64,000 bases of DNA from Bradyrhizobium sp. (GCF_028868675.1 NZ_JAGWUA010000001.1:37270-101269), one strand, 5' to 3'. Shown: positions 36,683-48,457, numbered from the stretch's first letter. Notes: a model not told the origin generated them from the letters alone. A program made the numbers and translations.

Positions 36683-38401
36683 TCAGGCGCCCCAGCGCGA
36701 CCAGAATCCGCGCCAGCCGCCGGCCTGGGCCTTGGGCGTGCCGATTTGTTCCGTAAATTCATCGCTCGGCCCCTCGTCGTCGATTCCGGGGTCATCGGGC
36801 GGCCGGACGATCGGGATCACGGCCGGGATCGGCATCGGTGCGGGCTTGCCGAGATCGGCGCGGGCGCGGAACACCGGTGTGGCGGCAGGCGGCGATGATT
36901 CGGCGGGTACTGCGGCCGGTTTTGCCGGCTCGGCGGCGGTTTCGGAAGGCCTTGCCGGCGGCGGCGCGTTGTCCTGTTCGGGCGCTGGCACTGGCTCCGC
37001 CAGTGCCTCCGGGGGCGAGGTCGGCTGACTTTCCTGACTTGCGACCCGCTTCGGTGGCGGTGCGGCGAGCATGGCTTCCTCGAACGCCGAGGATTCGATC
37101 GCGGGCCCCTTGTCCGACGGCAGGCTCGCCACCGGCGTCTGCCACTGGAACGCGTCGAGACGGCCCGTGACCGGAGAGACCGGACGCCAGCGGTCGCTGA
37201 CATAGCCGTCCGCGGTCCAGGCCGGATCATGGCGGGCACGCACCGCGCACAGGGTCCAGGCGCGCGCCCGGCCGGAATCGCCATGCTCGGTGCGCTCGAC
37301 CTCGGCCATCAGCAGCGCGACGCGCTGGGTGGGATCGTCGACGAACGGCGCCAGCGCCGCCCGCGCGCGGGCGAATTCCGACGCATCGATCGCGGCCCGC
37401 GCGATCGCCAGCGCACCCTCGACATGGCCCGGCGTCCTGGCGGCAAGGGTCTCGACCCGCTGCAGCCGCTGACGCGCGGAATCGCCGAGCTTCACATGCG
37501 CATAGGCGTCCGCGAGATCGGGATGCGGCTGCGCCAGCCAGGCGGCGTCCACCAGCTTCATCGCGCGGCGGACCTGATGCTGTTCGCTTTCGAATTTCGC
37601 GGCGAGCACGGCGGCGGGCACCAGCGTCGGCGCGAGCTTCACCGCCTCCATCACGCTTTCGCGCGCGACGTCGCGGTCCATCGTCTCCAGTTCCAGCGCG
37701 CGCGCGGTGAGCAGCACGCCGCGCTGCCTCCGCCACGTCGCCTTGTCGATCAGGCCGGCGGAGAGATTGGAATCGAGGATCGCGAGCGCACCGCTCCAGT
37801 CGCTGCGCGCGCAGCGGAAGCCGAGCACCGCATGCGAGGCCCAGGTCGAGGACGGCGACAGCTTGATCGCTTCCTCCGCGATCATCACCGCGGTCACGGC
37901 GTCGTCGGCGCGCTGCGCCTCGATGAACAGGCCGCGCAGGCCGAGCAGGCGCGTATCCTCGCGCTCGGCCATAGCCCGGAAGACGCGCTGCGCCTCGTCG
38001 CGATTGCCTTCGAGCTGCGCCGACTGCGCGTGCAGGAGCAGCGCGAGCGGATCGCCCGGCGCGTGCCGGCGCGCAGCCTCGGCATGCCGACGTGCGGCCG
38101 CGGAATCGCCGTGACCGATCGCGAGCAGGCCGTGAGTGATGGCGTGACGGCCGCGTTCGTGGCGGCGCTCATGGCGGCGGCGGCGGATCCGCGCCGGCGT
38201 GCGCCAGATCGCGCTCAACAGGCTCCAGAGCAAGACCGCGGCCACCGCGACGGTGCCGAGCCCGAGCGCGAACACGGGTATCGTCGTGACGACGCGCCAG
38301 CCGCCCCAGCTCAGCGTGACATCGCCGGTCTGGTCGGCGACCCAGGCCGCGCCGGCCGCAGCCAGCGCGATCAGAACGAGAAACAAGATGATGCGAAGCA
38401 T
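36683..38401 (-). CDS. hemY: HemY-family membrane TPR protein
   Basis: 572 aa. Two N-terminal membrane helices (about 3-22 and 40-62) are followed by tetratricopeptide-like helices to about 430. The C-terminus is a Pro/Glu-rich tail ending with W-R-G-F-W-S-R-W-G-A. This is the HemY_N type protein found after hemD, distinct from the protoporphyrinogen oxidase also called HemY. It is thought to organise late haem synthesis at the membrane, though its biochemical role is not settled. It follows the mitofilin-like gene by 25 bp, indicating an operon. Confidence 0.85.
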   Translation of the reverse strand: MLRIILFLVLIALAAAGAAWVADQTGDVTLSWGGWRVVTTIPVFALGLGTVAVAAVLLWSLLSAIWRTPARIRRRRHERRHERGRHAITHGLLAIGHGDSAAARRHAEAARRHAPGDPLALLLHAQSAQLEGNRDEAQRVFRAMAEREDTRLLGLRGLFIEAQRADDAVTAVMIAEEAIKLSPSSTWASHAVLGFRCARSDWSGALAILDSNLSAGLIDKATWRRQRGVLLTARALELETMDRDVARESVMEAVKLAPTLVPAAVLAAKFESEQHQVRRAMKLVDAAWLAQPHPDLADAYAHVKLGDSARQRLQRVETLAARTPGHVEGALAIARAAIDASEFARARAALAPFVDDPTQRVALLMAEVERTEHGDSGRARAWTLCAVRARHDPAWTADGYVSDRWRPVSPVTGRLDAFQWQTPVASLPSDKGPAIESSAFEEAMLAAPPPKRVASQESQPTSPPEALAEPVPAPEQDNAPPPARPSETAAEPAKPAAVPAESSPPAATPVFRARADLGKPAPMPIPAVIPIVRPPDDPGIDDEGPSDEFTEQIGTPKAQAGGWRGFWSRWGA

Positions 38402-38426
38402 GAAATTCCCGTCGAGAAGGCGCTTC

Positions 38427-39659
38427 CTATTGAGACGATTTTGCGAGATCGGCCATGGCGTCGTCAGCGAACTTGCGGGAGGCGGCGAGTGCGGCCTCAC
38501 GCGCATCGGTCTTTTCGAGCCAGGCCTGCGCCGGCATGCGGTCGGCGGCGGGCATCGCCCTCAGCTCGCGCCGCGCCTCGTTGAAATCGTTGCGCAGCGC
38601 CGCCGCAGTCACCCGCGCGACCGCCGCGCCGCGGCCGTTGCCGGCACCGTCGGTGCGCTCGATGCGAACCAGCTTGGCCGCGCCCGCCTGCAGCCGGTCG
38701 ACGATCCCGCTGCCGCTGGTCTGCGGCTCCGCCGGCGGCGACAGTTTTGGCACGATGGTGAGCAGCTCGCGGCTCAGCGCCACCGGGCTCGGAATGCCCG
38801 ATGCGGCGAAGGCGTCGAGCGGCTTCAGCACGTTGCGGTCGGCGGCGAAGGATCCGGCTGCCGCAAGCTGCGCGGCGTAAGCATCGCCGTGACGAACGGC
38901 GACGTCGAGCAGCGTCGCCGCCACCACGCGGCGCAACGGCTTGTCGTCGGCAGGTCTTGCATCGGCGATCTTCTCGCCCTGCTGCGCCAGCTCGGCGCGC
39001 TCGCTCCGGCTCGTGCGCTCGAGTCGGGCGATGCGCTCGTTGATCGCGGCGAGATCCGGCGCCGCGGCGCCGTCACGCGGCGCGGCTTTTGCGTCGTTCA
39101 AAGCGCCCGCAAGCTTGTCGGATTGGGTCCGCAGACCGGCAATGTCGTTGCGCAACGCGCCGAGCGACTTCTCCAGCCCGTCAATGCGCGCGGCCACGGC
39201 CGGGTCGACAGCGGCCGACTTACCGAGCTTGACCTCGACATCGGCCACGCGCCCGCTCAGCGCATCGATGGTCGCAGTCGTGACTTGCGGCGCGGTGGGC
39301 GGCGCCTGCACGGCGGGCCAGCCCAGCATCCAGCCCACTGCGATCACCAGCGCCGCCGCCACTGCGCCGGAGAACGGCGCGATCACCCACGGCGATACCG
39401 GCGCGGGCGGAACGGCGAGCCTGGCTGCGGCAGGCTCCGGCTCGGCCGCATCAGTCTTGGCGTCATCAGACTTGACCTCATCAGACTTGGCTTCTCCAGA
39501 CCTGGCTTCTTCAGACGCGAGCTGCGGCTCGGGCTGCGCCTCGCCGGCGGCCTGCTGCGGCTGGGTGGAGACTTCGGTCGCCTCCAAATCGATGGTGGGC
39601 GGCGTGCGCTTGGCACGGCCCGGCTCCAATCCTGCGTCTTCAGGCTTGTCATCGGCCAT
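38427..39659 (-). CDS. Mitofilin-like (Mic60-type) membrane protein
   Basis: 410 aa. An acidic, disordered N-terminus with four 5-residue repeats precedes one membrane helix at about 97-114 (VAAALVIAVGWMLGW). Then follow a coiled coil (about 130-220) and a C-terminal helical domain matching the alphaproteobacterial mitofilin family. Homologues sit between hemD and hemY in many alphaproteobacteria and shape intracytoplasmic membranes. The low-complexity N-terminal repeats come from a 15-bp DNA repeat. Start at ATG 39659. Confidence 0.83.
   Translation of the reverse strand: MADDKPEDAGLEPGRAKRTPPTIDLEATEVSTQPQQAAGEAQPEPQLASEEARSGEAKSDEVKSDDAKTDAAEPEPAAARLAVPPAPVSPWVIAPFSGAVAAALVIAVGWMLGWPAVQAPPTAPQVTTATIDALSGRVADVEVKLGKSAAVDPAVAARIDGLEKSLGALRNDIAGLRTQSDKLAGALNDAKAAPRDGAAAPDLAAINERIARLERTSRSERAELAQQGEKIADARPADDKPLRRVVAATLLDVAVRHGDAYAAQLAAAGSFAADRNVLKPLDAFAASGIPSPVALSRELLTIVPKLSPPAEPQTSGSGIVDRLQAGAAKLVRIERTDGAGNGRGAAVARVTAAALRNDFNEARRELRAMPAADRMPAQAWLEKTDAREAALAASRKFADDAMADLAKSSQ
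39457..39516 (-). repeat. Four 15-bp tandem repeats within a coding region
   Basis: ttggcgtcatcagac, ttgacctcatcagac, ttggcttctccagac and ctggcttcttcagac in tandem, encoding on the minus strand E-A-R-S-G, E-A-K-S-D, E-V-K-S-D, D-A-K-T-D in the N-terminal linker of the mitofilin-like protein. Confidence 0.9.
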
Positions 39660-39734
39660 CGCCACGTTTCCCTTAAACCTTGCAAAGCGGCGCCTTCGAT
39701 CGCTGGACCGTTCGATCGGATTCGGCCCGTCCTC

Positions 39735-40481
39735 TTACGCCAATCGGGTACGCAAAGCACGCTCCAAGGTACCAAATAAGGCATTTTCGTCCGGCGCAGC
39801 CGCGACCGCGACTTGCGATGCGCCGGCCTCGCGCAGGACGCCGGCAACGGCCTCGGACAGGCAGCATTGCGGGATTGCGAGCGCGGTGATTTCGACGCCC
39901 TCGGCACGCGCCGCCTCCAGGAAGGCCTGCGCGCTGCGCCGGGAGTAGTGCAGGACGGCCTGGATGCGATGGGCCGCAAAACCGTCGCAGACGTCGCGAG
40001 GCAGATGCCTGACCGGCGCCATGCGGTAGGCGGTCTGCGTCACGACCTCAAATCCCTCGGCACCGAGTTCGCCGGCGAGGTCGCGCGACAGGTCGGCGCC
40101 GGCAAGATAGAGCAGCCTGCCTTTCTTCTTCAGCAGCTTGTTGCGCGCACTCTCGCGCACCTTGTCCCGCAACGCCGCCGCGTCGCCGCCGGCGACGATC
40201 ACCGCTGCAAAACCGGCGGCGCGAGCGGAAGCGGCCGTGTGCTCGCCGACGGCGAACAGGGGCAGCTTCTTTAGATTGCGATCCTGCAATTGCGGCGCGA
40301 TGGACCGGATCGCGTTCGCGGAGGTGACCATGATGCCGTCGTAGCCGGCCTCGCTGTCGTGACGGAAGGGAATCGGCTCGAACTTGAGCGCGGGCGCCAG
40401 CAGCACGTCGTGACCCCGCGCGCGCAGGCCGGCCGCGGTGCTCTCGTTGTCAGGATGCGGCCGTGTGACAAGGATGGCCAT
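39735..40481 (-). CDS. hemD: Uroporphyrinogen-III synthase
   Basis: 248 aa, normal length for HemD, which cyclises hydroxymethylbilane to uroporphyrinogen III. Two similar alpha/beta halves are visible; diagnostic segments are VTRPHPDNEST near 4-14, MVTSANAIRS near 51-60 and HYSRRSAQAF near 163-172. HemD is poorly conserved, so context matters: it is the first gene of hemD-mitofilin-hemY. ATG at 40481, divergent from tsaD. No hemC is adjacent. Confidence 0.9.
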   Translation of the reverse strand: MAILVTRPHPDNESTAAGLRARGHDVLLAPALKFEPIPFRHDSEAGYDGIMVTSANAIRSIAPQLQDRNLKKLPLFAVGEHTAASARAAGFAAVIVAGGDAAALRDKVRESARNKLLKKKGRLLYLAGADLSRDLAGELGAEGFEVVTQTAYRMAPVRHLPRDVCDGFAAHRIQAVLHYSRRSAQAFLEAARAEGVEITALAIPQCCLSEAVAGVLREAGASQVAVAAAPDENALFGTLERALRTRLA

Positions 40482-40669
40482 GATCTCGGTTCCCGGCGCG
40501 TCGCAGTCGAGCTTCCGGGGGATGCGCCGCAAACGACGATCGCGAACCACGATTGCAAGTCGTCATTGCAGGTCTCGATTGCGCTCGGCAACCCCGGGAT
40601 GCTACCGGACTTACCAGAACTCTGCTTTCCGGATGAGTGCAAGGGCGCAAATTGGATAACAATTCGCCA

Positions 40670-41743
40670 ATGCTGGTGCTGGGCATCGAGACCACCTGCG
40701 ACGAGACCGCCGCGGCGGTGGTCGAGCGCGCGCCCGACGGCAGCGGAAAGATCCTGTCCAACATCGTGCGTTCGCAGATCGAGGAACACGCCCGCTTCGG
40801 CGGCGTGGTGCCGGAGATCGCCGCGCGTGCCCATGTCGACCTGCTCGACGGTATCATCGGCCGCGCCATGAACGAGGCCGGGATCGGCTTTGCACAGCTC
40901 GCGGGCGTCGCCGCCGCGGCGGGCCCTGGCCTGATCGGCGGCGTGATCGTCGGGCTCACCACGGCCAAGGCGATCGCGATGGTGCACGACACGCCGCTGA
41001 TCGCAGTGAACCATCTCGAGGCGCATGCGCTGACGCCGCGGCTGACCGACGCCCTCGACTTTCCCTATTGCCTGTTCCTCGCCTCCGGCGGTCACACCCA
41101 GATCGTCGCCGTGACCGGCGTCGGCCAGTATGTCCGGCTCGGCACCACCGTCGACGACGCGATCGGCGAGGCCTTCGACAAAGTCGCGAAGATGCTGGGG
41201 CTACCTTATCCGGGCGGGCCGCAGGTCGAACGCGCCGCGGTGAGCGGCGATGCGGCGCGGTTCGCATTTCCCCGGCCGATGCAGGGACGCAGCGACGCCA
41301 ACTTCTCGCTATCGGGCTTGAAGACGGCGGTGCGCTATGAGGCGAACCGGCTCATCCCGCTGGAGCAGCAGGACGTCAACGATCTCTGCGCAAGCTTCCA
41401 GGCCGCCGTGCTGGAATCGACCGCGGACCGCCTGAGCGTAGGCCTGAAGCTGTTCCGCGAGCAATTCGGCGCGCCGCATGCGCTGGTGGCCGCCGGCGGC
41501 GTCGCCGCCAACCAGGCGATCCGCGGCGCGCTGCAGGACGTCGCGGATCAGACGCAGACCCGCCTCATCATGCCGCCGCCGGCACTGTGCACCGACAACG
41601 GCGCGATGATCGCCTGGGCCGGAGCCGAGCGCCTCGCGCTCGGCATGACCGATACGATGGAGGCGCAGCCCCGGGCGCGCTGGCTGCTCGATGCCAATGC
41701 CACAGCGCCCGCCGGCTTCGCTCACACGCGTGCAGGATTTTAG
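40670..41743 (+). CDS. tsaD: tRNA N6-threonylcarbamoyladenosine synthase subunit TsaD
   Basis: 357 aa ATPase-fold enzyme that transfers the threonylcarbamoyl group to A37 of ANN-decoding tRNAs with TsaB and TsaE (not here). Signatures: GIETTCDET near 4-12, the metal-binding H-x3-H (VNHLEAHAL) near 110-118, SGGHTQI and [10 protein letters not shown]. Essential in most bacteria. I start at ATG 40670, typical for the family; an in-frame TTG at 40652 exists. Divergent from hemD with 188 bp between. Confidence 0.97.
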   Translation: MLVLGIETTCDETAAAVVERAPDGSGKILSNIVRSQIEEHARFGGVVPEIAARAHVDLLDGIIGRAMNEAGIGFAQLAGVAAAAGPGLIGGVIVGLTTAKAIAMVHDTPLIAVNHLEAHALTPRLTDALDFPYCLFLASGGHTQIVAVTGVGQYVRLGTTVDDAIGEAFDKVAKMLGLPYPGGPQVERAAVSGDAARFAFPRPMQGRSDANFSLSGLKTAVRYEANRLIPLEQQDVNDLCASFQAAVLESTADRLSVGLKLFREQFGAPHALVAAGGVAANQAIRGALQDVADQTQTRLIMPPPALCTDNGAMIAWAGAERLALGMTDTMEAQPRARWLLDANATAPAGFAHTRAGF

Positions 41744-41774
41744 CAGGTTCGCATGCACAATCGTCGTCGCCGAG

Positions 41775-41935
41775 CGAAGTTCACCTCGCCCCGCTTGCGG
41801 GAAGAGGTCGGATTGCATCGGCGATGCAATCCGGGTGAGGGGGATTCTCCACGAATCCAGCTCTCGCCGTCCTCGTGGAAACTCCCCCTCACCCCGACCC
41901 TCTCCCCGCGAGCGGGGAGAGGGGTTGACGGGGGC
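41775..41935. repeat. Intergenic palindromes of the ctccccgcgagcggggag type
   Basis: tsaD-gpsA gap: hairpins ccccgcttgcggg, gattgcatcggcgatgcaat, ccacgaatccagctctcgcc...cctcgtgg and ctctccccgcgagcggggag. This is a composite RPE-like repeat found widely in Rhizobiales, ending six bases before the gpsA start. Confidence 0.75.
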
Positions 41936-41940
41936 ACGTG

Positions 41941-42921
41941 ATGGCCGCGTTCCAGTCCGTCGCAGTGATCGGCGCGGGCGCCTGGGGCACGGCGCTCGCA
42001 ACCGTTGCCGCGCGCGCGGGGCGGCAGGTCACGCTGTGCGCGCGCAATGCCGAGCATGCGGCGCGGATCGCGGCGACCCGCGCCAATCCGCGGCTGCCGG
42101 GCATGCGGCTTGACCCGGCCATCGTGGTCACCAGCGAGATGGCGCTGGCTGCGCGCGCGGACATCCTGCTGATCGCGACGCCGGCACAGCATCTGCGCGG
42201 CGCCGTCAACCTATTGGCGTCTCATCTCACGAGGCCAGTGCCGCTGATCGCCTGCGCCAAGGGCATCGAGCACGGCACGCACAAATTCATGACCGAGGTG
42301 ATCGCGGAGGCCGCGCCGAATGCGCAGCCGGCAATTCTGTCGGGACCGAGCTTTGCCGACGACGTCGCTCGCCGCCTACCGACCGCGGTGACGCTGGCCG
42401 CCAAGGATGAGGCGCTTGCGAGCGCGCTGGTCCAGGCGCTGGGTTCGCCGACCTTCCGGCCCTATCACGCGACCGACGTGCGCGGCGTCGAGATCGGCGG
42501 CGCGGCGAAGAACGTGCTGGCGATCGCGGTCGGCATCGCGGTCGGACGCAGGCTCGGCGCCTCCGCGCAGGCGGCGCTGACCACGCGCGGTTTTGCCGAG
42601 CTCGCCCGCTTCGGCCGCAGTTTCGGCGCGCGCGGCGAGACGTTGATGGGCCTTTCCGGCCTTGGCGACCTGATCCTGACCTGCTCGAGCCCGCAGTCGC
42701 GCAATTTTGCGCTGGGGCTGGCGCTCGGCCGCGGCGAGAAGCCGCCGGCCGGCAAGCTTGCCGAGGGCGAGTCTACCGCGCCCGTGCTGATCGAGCTTGC
42801 CGCTTCGCAAAATATCGAGATGCCGGTATCACAGTCGGTGGCGGCGATCCTGAGCGGCAGGATTTCGATCGACGCCGCGATCGAGGGATTGTTGACGCGC
42901 CCCTTCAAGGCGGAGGAATGA
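41941..42921 (+). CDS. gpsA: Glycerol-3-phosphate dehydrogenase [NAD(P)+]
   Basis: 326 aa. It reduces dihydroxyacetone phosphate to sn-glycerol-3-phosphate, the backbone of phospholipids. The N-terminal Rossmann motif [10 protein letters not shown] is near 10-19. The catalytic Lys is in A-C-A-K-G-I-E near 105; the substrate site [13 protein letters not shown] is near 187-199. An ATG at 41941 overlaps a GTG just upstream; a palindrome abuts it. The stop overlaps an ATG of the next gene, indicating coupling. Confidence 0.96.
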   Translation: MAAFQSVAVIGAGAWGTALATVAARAGRQVTLCARNAEHAARIAATRANPRLPGMRLDPAIVVTSEMALAARADILLIATPAQHLRGAVNLLASHLTRPVPLIACAKGIEHGTHKFMTEVIAEAAPNAQPAILSGPSFADDVARRLPTAVTLAAKDEALASALVQALGSPTFRPYHATDVRGVEIGGAAKNVLAIAVGIAVGRRLGASAQAALTTRGFAELARFGRSFGARGETLMGLSGLGDLILTCSSPQSRNFALGLALGRGEKPPAGKLAEGESTAPVLIELAASQNIEMPVSQSVAAILSGRISIDAAIEGLLTRPFKAEE

Positions 42922-42923
42922 GC

Positions 42924-43337
42924 ATGGCGTACTGGCTGGTGAAATCCGAGCCGTCGGTCTGGTCGTGGGATCAGCAGGTCGCAAAGGGCGTCAAGGGCGA
43001 GGCCTGGACCGGCGTGCGCAACTTCACCGCGCGCCAGAACCTCGTGAACATGAAGAAGGGCGACAAGGCGTTCTTCTATCATTCCAACGAGGGCAAGGAG
43101 ATCGTCGGCATCGCCGAGGTCATCAGGGAAGCCTACCCCGATGCGACCGACAAGACCGGGAAATTCGTCTGCGTCGACATCAGGGCCGACAAGCCCTTGA
43201 AGACGCCGGTGACGATGGTCGCGATCAAGGCCGAGAAGAAGCTCGCCGCCATGGCGCTGGTGAAATATTCGCGCCTGTCGGTGCAGCCGGTGACGCCGGA
43301 CGAATGGAAGCTCGTCTGCAAGATGGGCGGGCTATAA
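42924..43337 (+). CDS. EVE domain protein
   Basis: 137 aa, a single EVE (PUA-like) domain: MAYWLVKSEPSVWSWD at the N-terminus, WTGVRNFTARQNL near 28-40 and FYHSN...GIAEV following. EVE domains bind modified bases in DNA or RNA. In Rhizobiales this gene follows gpsA. I prefer ATG 42924, which has GGAGG seven bases upstream, over ATG 42918, which overlaps the gpsA stop. The stop is 3 bp from the convergent topoisomerase stop. Confidence 0.9.
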   Translation: MAYWLVKSEPSVWSWDQQVAKGVKGEAWTGVRNFTARQNLVNMKKGDKAFFYHSNEGKEIVGIAEVIREAYPDATDKTGKFVCVDIRADKPLKTPVTMVAIKAEKKLAAMALVKYSRLSVQPVTPDEWKLVCKMGGL

Positions 43338-43340
43338 GGC

Positions 43341-44510
43341 TCAGACCGCCGCCGTCGCCACCACCTGCGCCAGAAGCTGCTCGCGCTTGGACTGCGAGCG
43401 CTGGCCCTTCATGGTCGCGGCGAAGCGCTCGAGGATGCCGTCCTCGAACGCGGTCACGATGGTGTCGTGCACGTAGCTCTTGCGGCAGATCGCCGGCGTG
43501 TTGGAGAGCTGGTCGGCCGCGGCGCGGATGGCGTCGAGCACCTGCTTCTTGCGGCCGCGCTGGCTGGTCGCCGGCGTGATCCGCGACAGCGATTCCACCA
43601 CGACCGCCGACGCCATCAGCGTGCGAAAATCCTTCAGCGAAATCTTGATGCCGGCGATCTCGCGCAGGAAGGCGTTGACCTGCGTGGTGTTGACCGCGCG
43701 CACGGTGCCGGAGGCGTCGCGATACTGGAACATGCGCTTGCCCGGCACGCCGCGCAAAATGCCGATGGCGCGCACGAGCTTGGCCGCGTCGCACTCCTTG
43801 CGCACGGCCTTGCCGCCCTTGGCCTTGAAGGTCAGCACGAAGCTGTCGTCTTCCAGCGTGACGTTGGACTTCAGCAGCGTGGTGGCGCCGCGGGTGCCGT
43901 TGAGCCGGGCATAGGATTCGTTGCCGGGACGGATCGCGGTGCGCGCGATCAGCTCGATCACGGCCGAAAGCGCGAATTCGCGCGTCGGCTCCTCGCCCGA
44001 CAGGTGCATCGAGACGTTGCGCCGGATTTTCGGCAGTGCGCCGACGAGTTTGGCCAGCCGGTGCGCCTTGCGCTGCTCGCGCACCTTCTCCCAATCGGCG
44101 TGGTAGCGGTATTGCAGCCGGCCTGCGGCATCGCGTCCCACCGCCTGCAGATGCGAGTTCGGATCGGCCGAGTAACGGACCTCGCGGTAGGCCGGCGGCA
44201 CCGCCATGGCATGCAGCCGGCGGATGACGCGGGCGTCGCGGATATGGGCACCGTTGGGACGGACGAAGGAATAGCCCTTGCCGCGCTTGATCCGGCGGAT
44301 GGTGAGCTCGTTCTGGTCGCCGAGACGCAGCCCCAGCTCCTTGGCCAGCGTCTCCACGGACGCGGCAGGGACCGCGTCGAACGATTTTTTCGGGGTCGGG
44401 CGCCGGAAACCGGTCGGCTTGGGCCATTGCCCGAGCGCCTTCGCCAGCGCAATGGCGGCCGGATCGGCTGACGCGGGCTCGATCGTCCCGAGATTCTGCT
44501 GATCCATCAT
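43341..44510 (-). CDS. DNA topoisomerase IB (poxvirus type)
   Basis: 389 aa. It relaxes supercoils through a 3'-phosphotyrosine. The N-terminal domain carries RRIKRGKGYSF near 71-81, the catalytic Arg/Lys/His region is around TAIRPGNESYARLNGTRGATTL, and the nucleophile Tyr is in CRKSYVHDTI near 347. Bacterial IB enzymes are patchy but common in Bradyrhizobium. Not linked to Ku or LigD here. Start at ATG 44510 or 44507. Confidence 0.93.
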   Translation of the reverse strand: MMDQQNLGTIEPASADPAAIALAKALGQWPKPTGFRRPTPKKSFDAVPAASVETLAKELGLRLGDQNELTIRRIKRGKGYSFVRPNGAHIRDARVIRRLHAMAVPPAYREVRYSADPNSHLQAVGRDAAGRLQYRYHADWEKVREQRKAHRLAKLVGALPKIRRNVSMHLSGEEPTREFALSAVIELIARTAIRPGNESYARLNGTRGATTLLKSNVTLEDDSFVLTFKAKGGKAVRKECDAAKLVRAIGILRGVPGKRMFQYRDASGTVRAVNTTQVNAFLREIAGIKISLKDFRTLMASAVVVESLSRITPATSQRGRKKQVLDAIRAAADQLSNTPAICRKSYVHDTIVTAFEDGILERFAATMKGQRSQSKREQLLAQVVATAAV

Positions 44511-44900
44511 AGCCTTACGCCTCTAGCTCCACCTGTTGCCGGTCAATACCGCCGGTTTGAGTTTTGTTCCGACGAACCTCTTCGGGCTCGGGGAGGCCAT
44601 TTAGGGGGTTCCGAAGGCTATTGCGAGTCCCGAATCTGTGAGACACGGTTACTAAATACCTCTTCGCATCGTATGGTGCCCCGCGCAGGCCGGTTCCGAA
44701 GAGTTCGGTAAAGAAGTGCCGCCGGCCTCCGCGACACCCTGCCGAGTTGCGACAGGCGCCCTCACCGACCTTGATCTTCCGCATGGCCGCGTGACCGCCG
44801 AAGGTCCAACTTGTCCTTCTTGCCGGGTCCGGTTAGCCCGACGCATAATTTGAATACTGATGTCGGCGTTGCGTTGAGCTTGCCGCTTGTGGAGGGAAAC
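44511..44900. other. Divergent intergenic region (topoisomerase IB / acs)
   Basis: 390 bp with no convincing gene and no palindrome of the families above. It is less GC-biased near 44640-44670 and 44840-44870 (cgcataatttgaatactgat). It presumably holds the promoter and regulatory sites for acs, but I could not identify a specific operator. Confidence 0.5.
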
Positions 44901-46853
<1,953 letters not shown>

Positions 46854-47297
46854 GTCCTCTCGTGCCCCGGATGCGGCGCAGCGCTCCCGGCGATGCGCAG
46901 CATCGTCCGATGCGGTGCGCTGCTGATCCGGGGCCCATACCTTGTGCACATCCGGGTCCCGGCTCTGCGGCGCGGCACTCCGCACCGCGCCGCGTCCGGG
47001 ACACGAGACCATCGATATCCCGAAGAGACTCGCCCGCCGCATGTCGGCGACACTCACGCACTTGTCAGGGGTGCGGCGATGCCTGCCGTATCTTTCCCGC
47101 CGAGTGTTGTTTTCAGGTCATTTACTTTAATTCGAACATTTCCTTTGTTCCCTCTGCCGGGAACCCTCAGACGGCCGCACGTGGCAACCATTCGGTTAAC
47201 AGGCGCGGTTGAGAATATCTGGGTGCGCCGGCCATTGCCGGATTTTTGCGAAATTCGACGGCCCGTTCGGGGCAGCAAAGCGGAAGCGGAGCGATTG
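46854..47297. other. Intergenic region: palindrome D then unassigned leader
   Basis: 444 bp. 46862-46935 is a family D palindrome (ccccggatgcggcgcagcgc / gcgctgctgatccggggc) and a second GC palindrome follows to 46999. The segment 47100-47160 is AT-richer (ttttcaggtcatttacttta) and is the most promoter-like part, upstream of the L,D-transpeptidase. Nothing else is seen. Confidence 0.55.
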
Positions 47298-47813
47298 ATG
47301 TCGATGAGGATTGCGGTGGCGCTGGCCGCCACCATCGGGGCAGGGATCTTGATGTCGACGGCGGCCGAGGCGCGGCCGGAGCTGGTCGGGATGCATTCGG
47401 CGGAATACTCGCCAGGTACCATCGTGGTCAAAACCAACGAGCGGCGGCTCTATCTCATCCTCGATACCGGCCACGCCATGCGCTACCCCGTCGGCGTCGG
47501 CAAGTCGGGCAAGCAATGGGCCGGCACCACGAGGATCGACGGCAAGTACCGCAACCCGGCCTGGTCGCCGCCCAGCGAGGTGAAGCGCGACAAGCCGAAC
47601 ATACCCGACGTCATCCCCGGCGGGTCGCCGCGCAATCCGATGGGCGTCGCCGCGATGACTCTGGCCGGCGGCGAATACGCGATCCACGGCACCAACGTGC
47701 CGGGCTCGGTCGGCGGCTTCGTCTCCTACGGCTGCATCCGCATGCTGAACCCGGACATCACCGATCTCTTCCAGCGCGTGTCCGTCGGCACCACGGTGGT
47801 CGTGACGCGCTGA
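47298..47813 (+). CDS. L,D-transpeptidase (YkuD/ErfK family)
   Basis: 171 aa. Signal peptide 1-25 (ending E-A-R), then the YkuD domain with the active-site signature H-G-T-N...S-Y-G-C-I-R-M near 133-150; the catalytic Cys is in SYGCIRM. It forms 3-3 cross-links in peptidoglycan or attaches proteins to it. Rhizobiales have many such paralogues because they grow at the pole. Start at ATG 47298 with GGAG upstream. A terminator follows. Confidence 0.93.
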   Translation: MSMRIAVALAATIGAGILMSTAAEARPELVGMHSAEYSPGTIVVKTNERRLYLILDTGHAMRYPVGVGKSGKQWAGTTRIDGKYRNPAWSPPSEVKRDKPNIPDVIPGGSPRNPMGVAAMTLAGGEYAIHGTNVPGSVGGFVSYGCIRMLNPDITDLFQRVSVGTTVVVTR

Positions 47814-47837
47814 CGGTCGATCAAGATCGCTGTCCAT

Positions 47838-47866
47838 GAAAGCCGCGCGTCTGCGCGGCTTTTTCA
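47838..47866. terminator. Bidirectional rho-independent terminator
   Basis: Perfect stem agccgcgc-gtct-gcgcggct flanked by gaa and ttttc, 25 bp after the L,D-transpeptidase stop. It meets the convergent nuclease stop, so it can serve both genes. Confidence 0.85.
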
Positions 47867-48457
47867 TTGCCAGAAGCGCCAGCCCCTGGCGCACCAGCCT
47901 TCGCGGTGACCGCCGTCATAGGCGCGCGCGTGGCCGGCCGCGAGCAAGGCCGCCGACACGTTGGCGGTCCGCCTGGTCGCGACATCGGCGACGATCCGGC
48001 CCTGATACTTGTCGGGACCGACGTTGTAGATCGACACGCCGCCCTGGCCGAGCAGGCCCTTCAGCGCATCGGTCGCCGCCTCGGCCTTGTCGAACTCTTG
48101 CTTGCAGGACGCCTTCAGCTCGGGCGCATCGATGCCGCGCAGGCGAACGCGGGTGACGAGATCATGGCCCTGCAACCGCACGTGCGCGACGAAGGTGTCG
48201 CCGTCGATCGTGCGGATGACGTCGACGGGATGATGCGCCCCGGGCTCGCCGGCGCGCTGCAGGACGATTTCAGAATCCTGCGACCCGCCCTCGGTCGAAT
48301 GCGGGACGGACGGATTGACCCAGTGCCGTCCCGGCAGCACGACGACCAGCACGACGGCAACCACGAACATCCACGGCAACAGCGCCGAGAACCTGCGGCC
48401 GAACGGCGAGGTGCGGAAGGACGGCCGGTAAGCGCTGATTCGCTCGTTGGGAAGCAT
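47864..48457 (-). CDS. Thermonuclease (SNase-like) family protein
   Basis: 197 aa. An N-terminal membrane segment (about 28-45) is followed by a staphylococcal-nuclease fold: IDGDTFVAHVRL near 83-94 with a metal-binding Asp, RLRGIDAPELKASCKQ near 105-120 with R and E. Another Arg is present in KYQGRIVADV near 150. Membrane-tethered or exported nucleases of this kind are common in Rhizobiales. Role unknown; nucleic acid salvage is possible. Confidence 0.87.
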   Translation of the reverse strand: MLPNERISAYRPSFRTSPFGRRFSALLPWMFVVAVVLVVVLPGRHWVNPSVPHSTEGGSQDSEIVLQRAGEPGAHHPVDVIRTIDGDTFVAHVRLQGHDLVTRVRLRGIDAPELKASCKQEFDKAEAATDALKGLLGQGGVSIYNVGPDKYQGRIVADVATRRTANVSAALLAAGHARAYDGGHREGWCARGWRFWQ

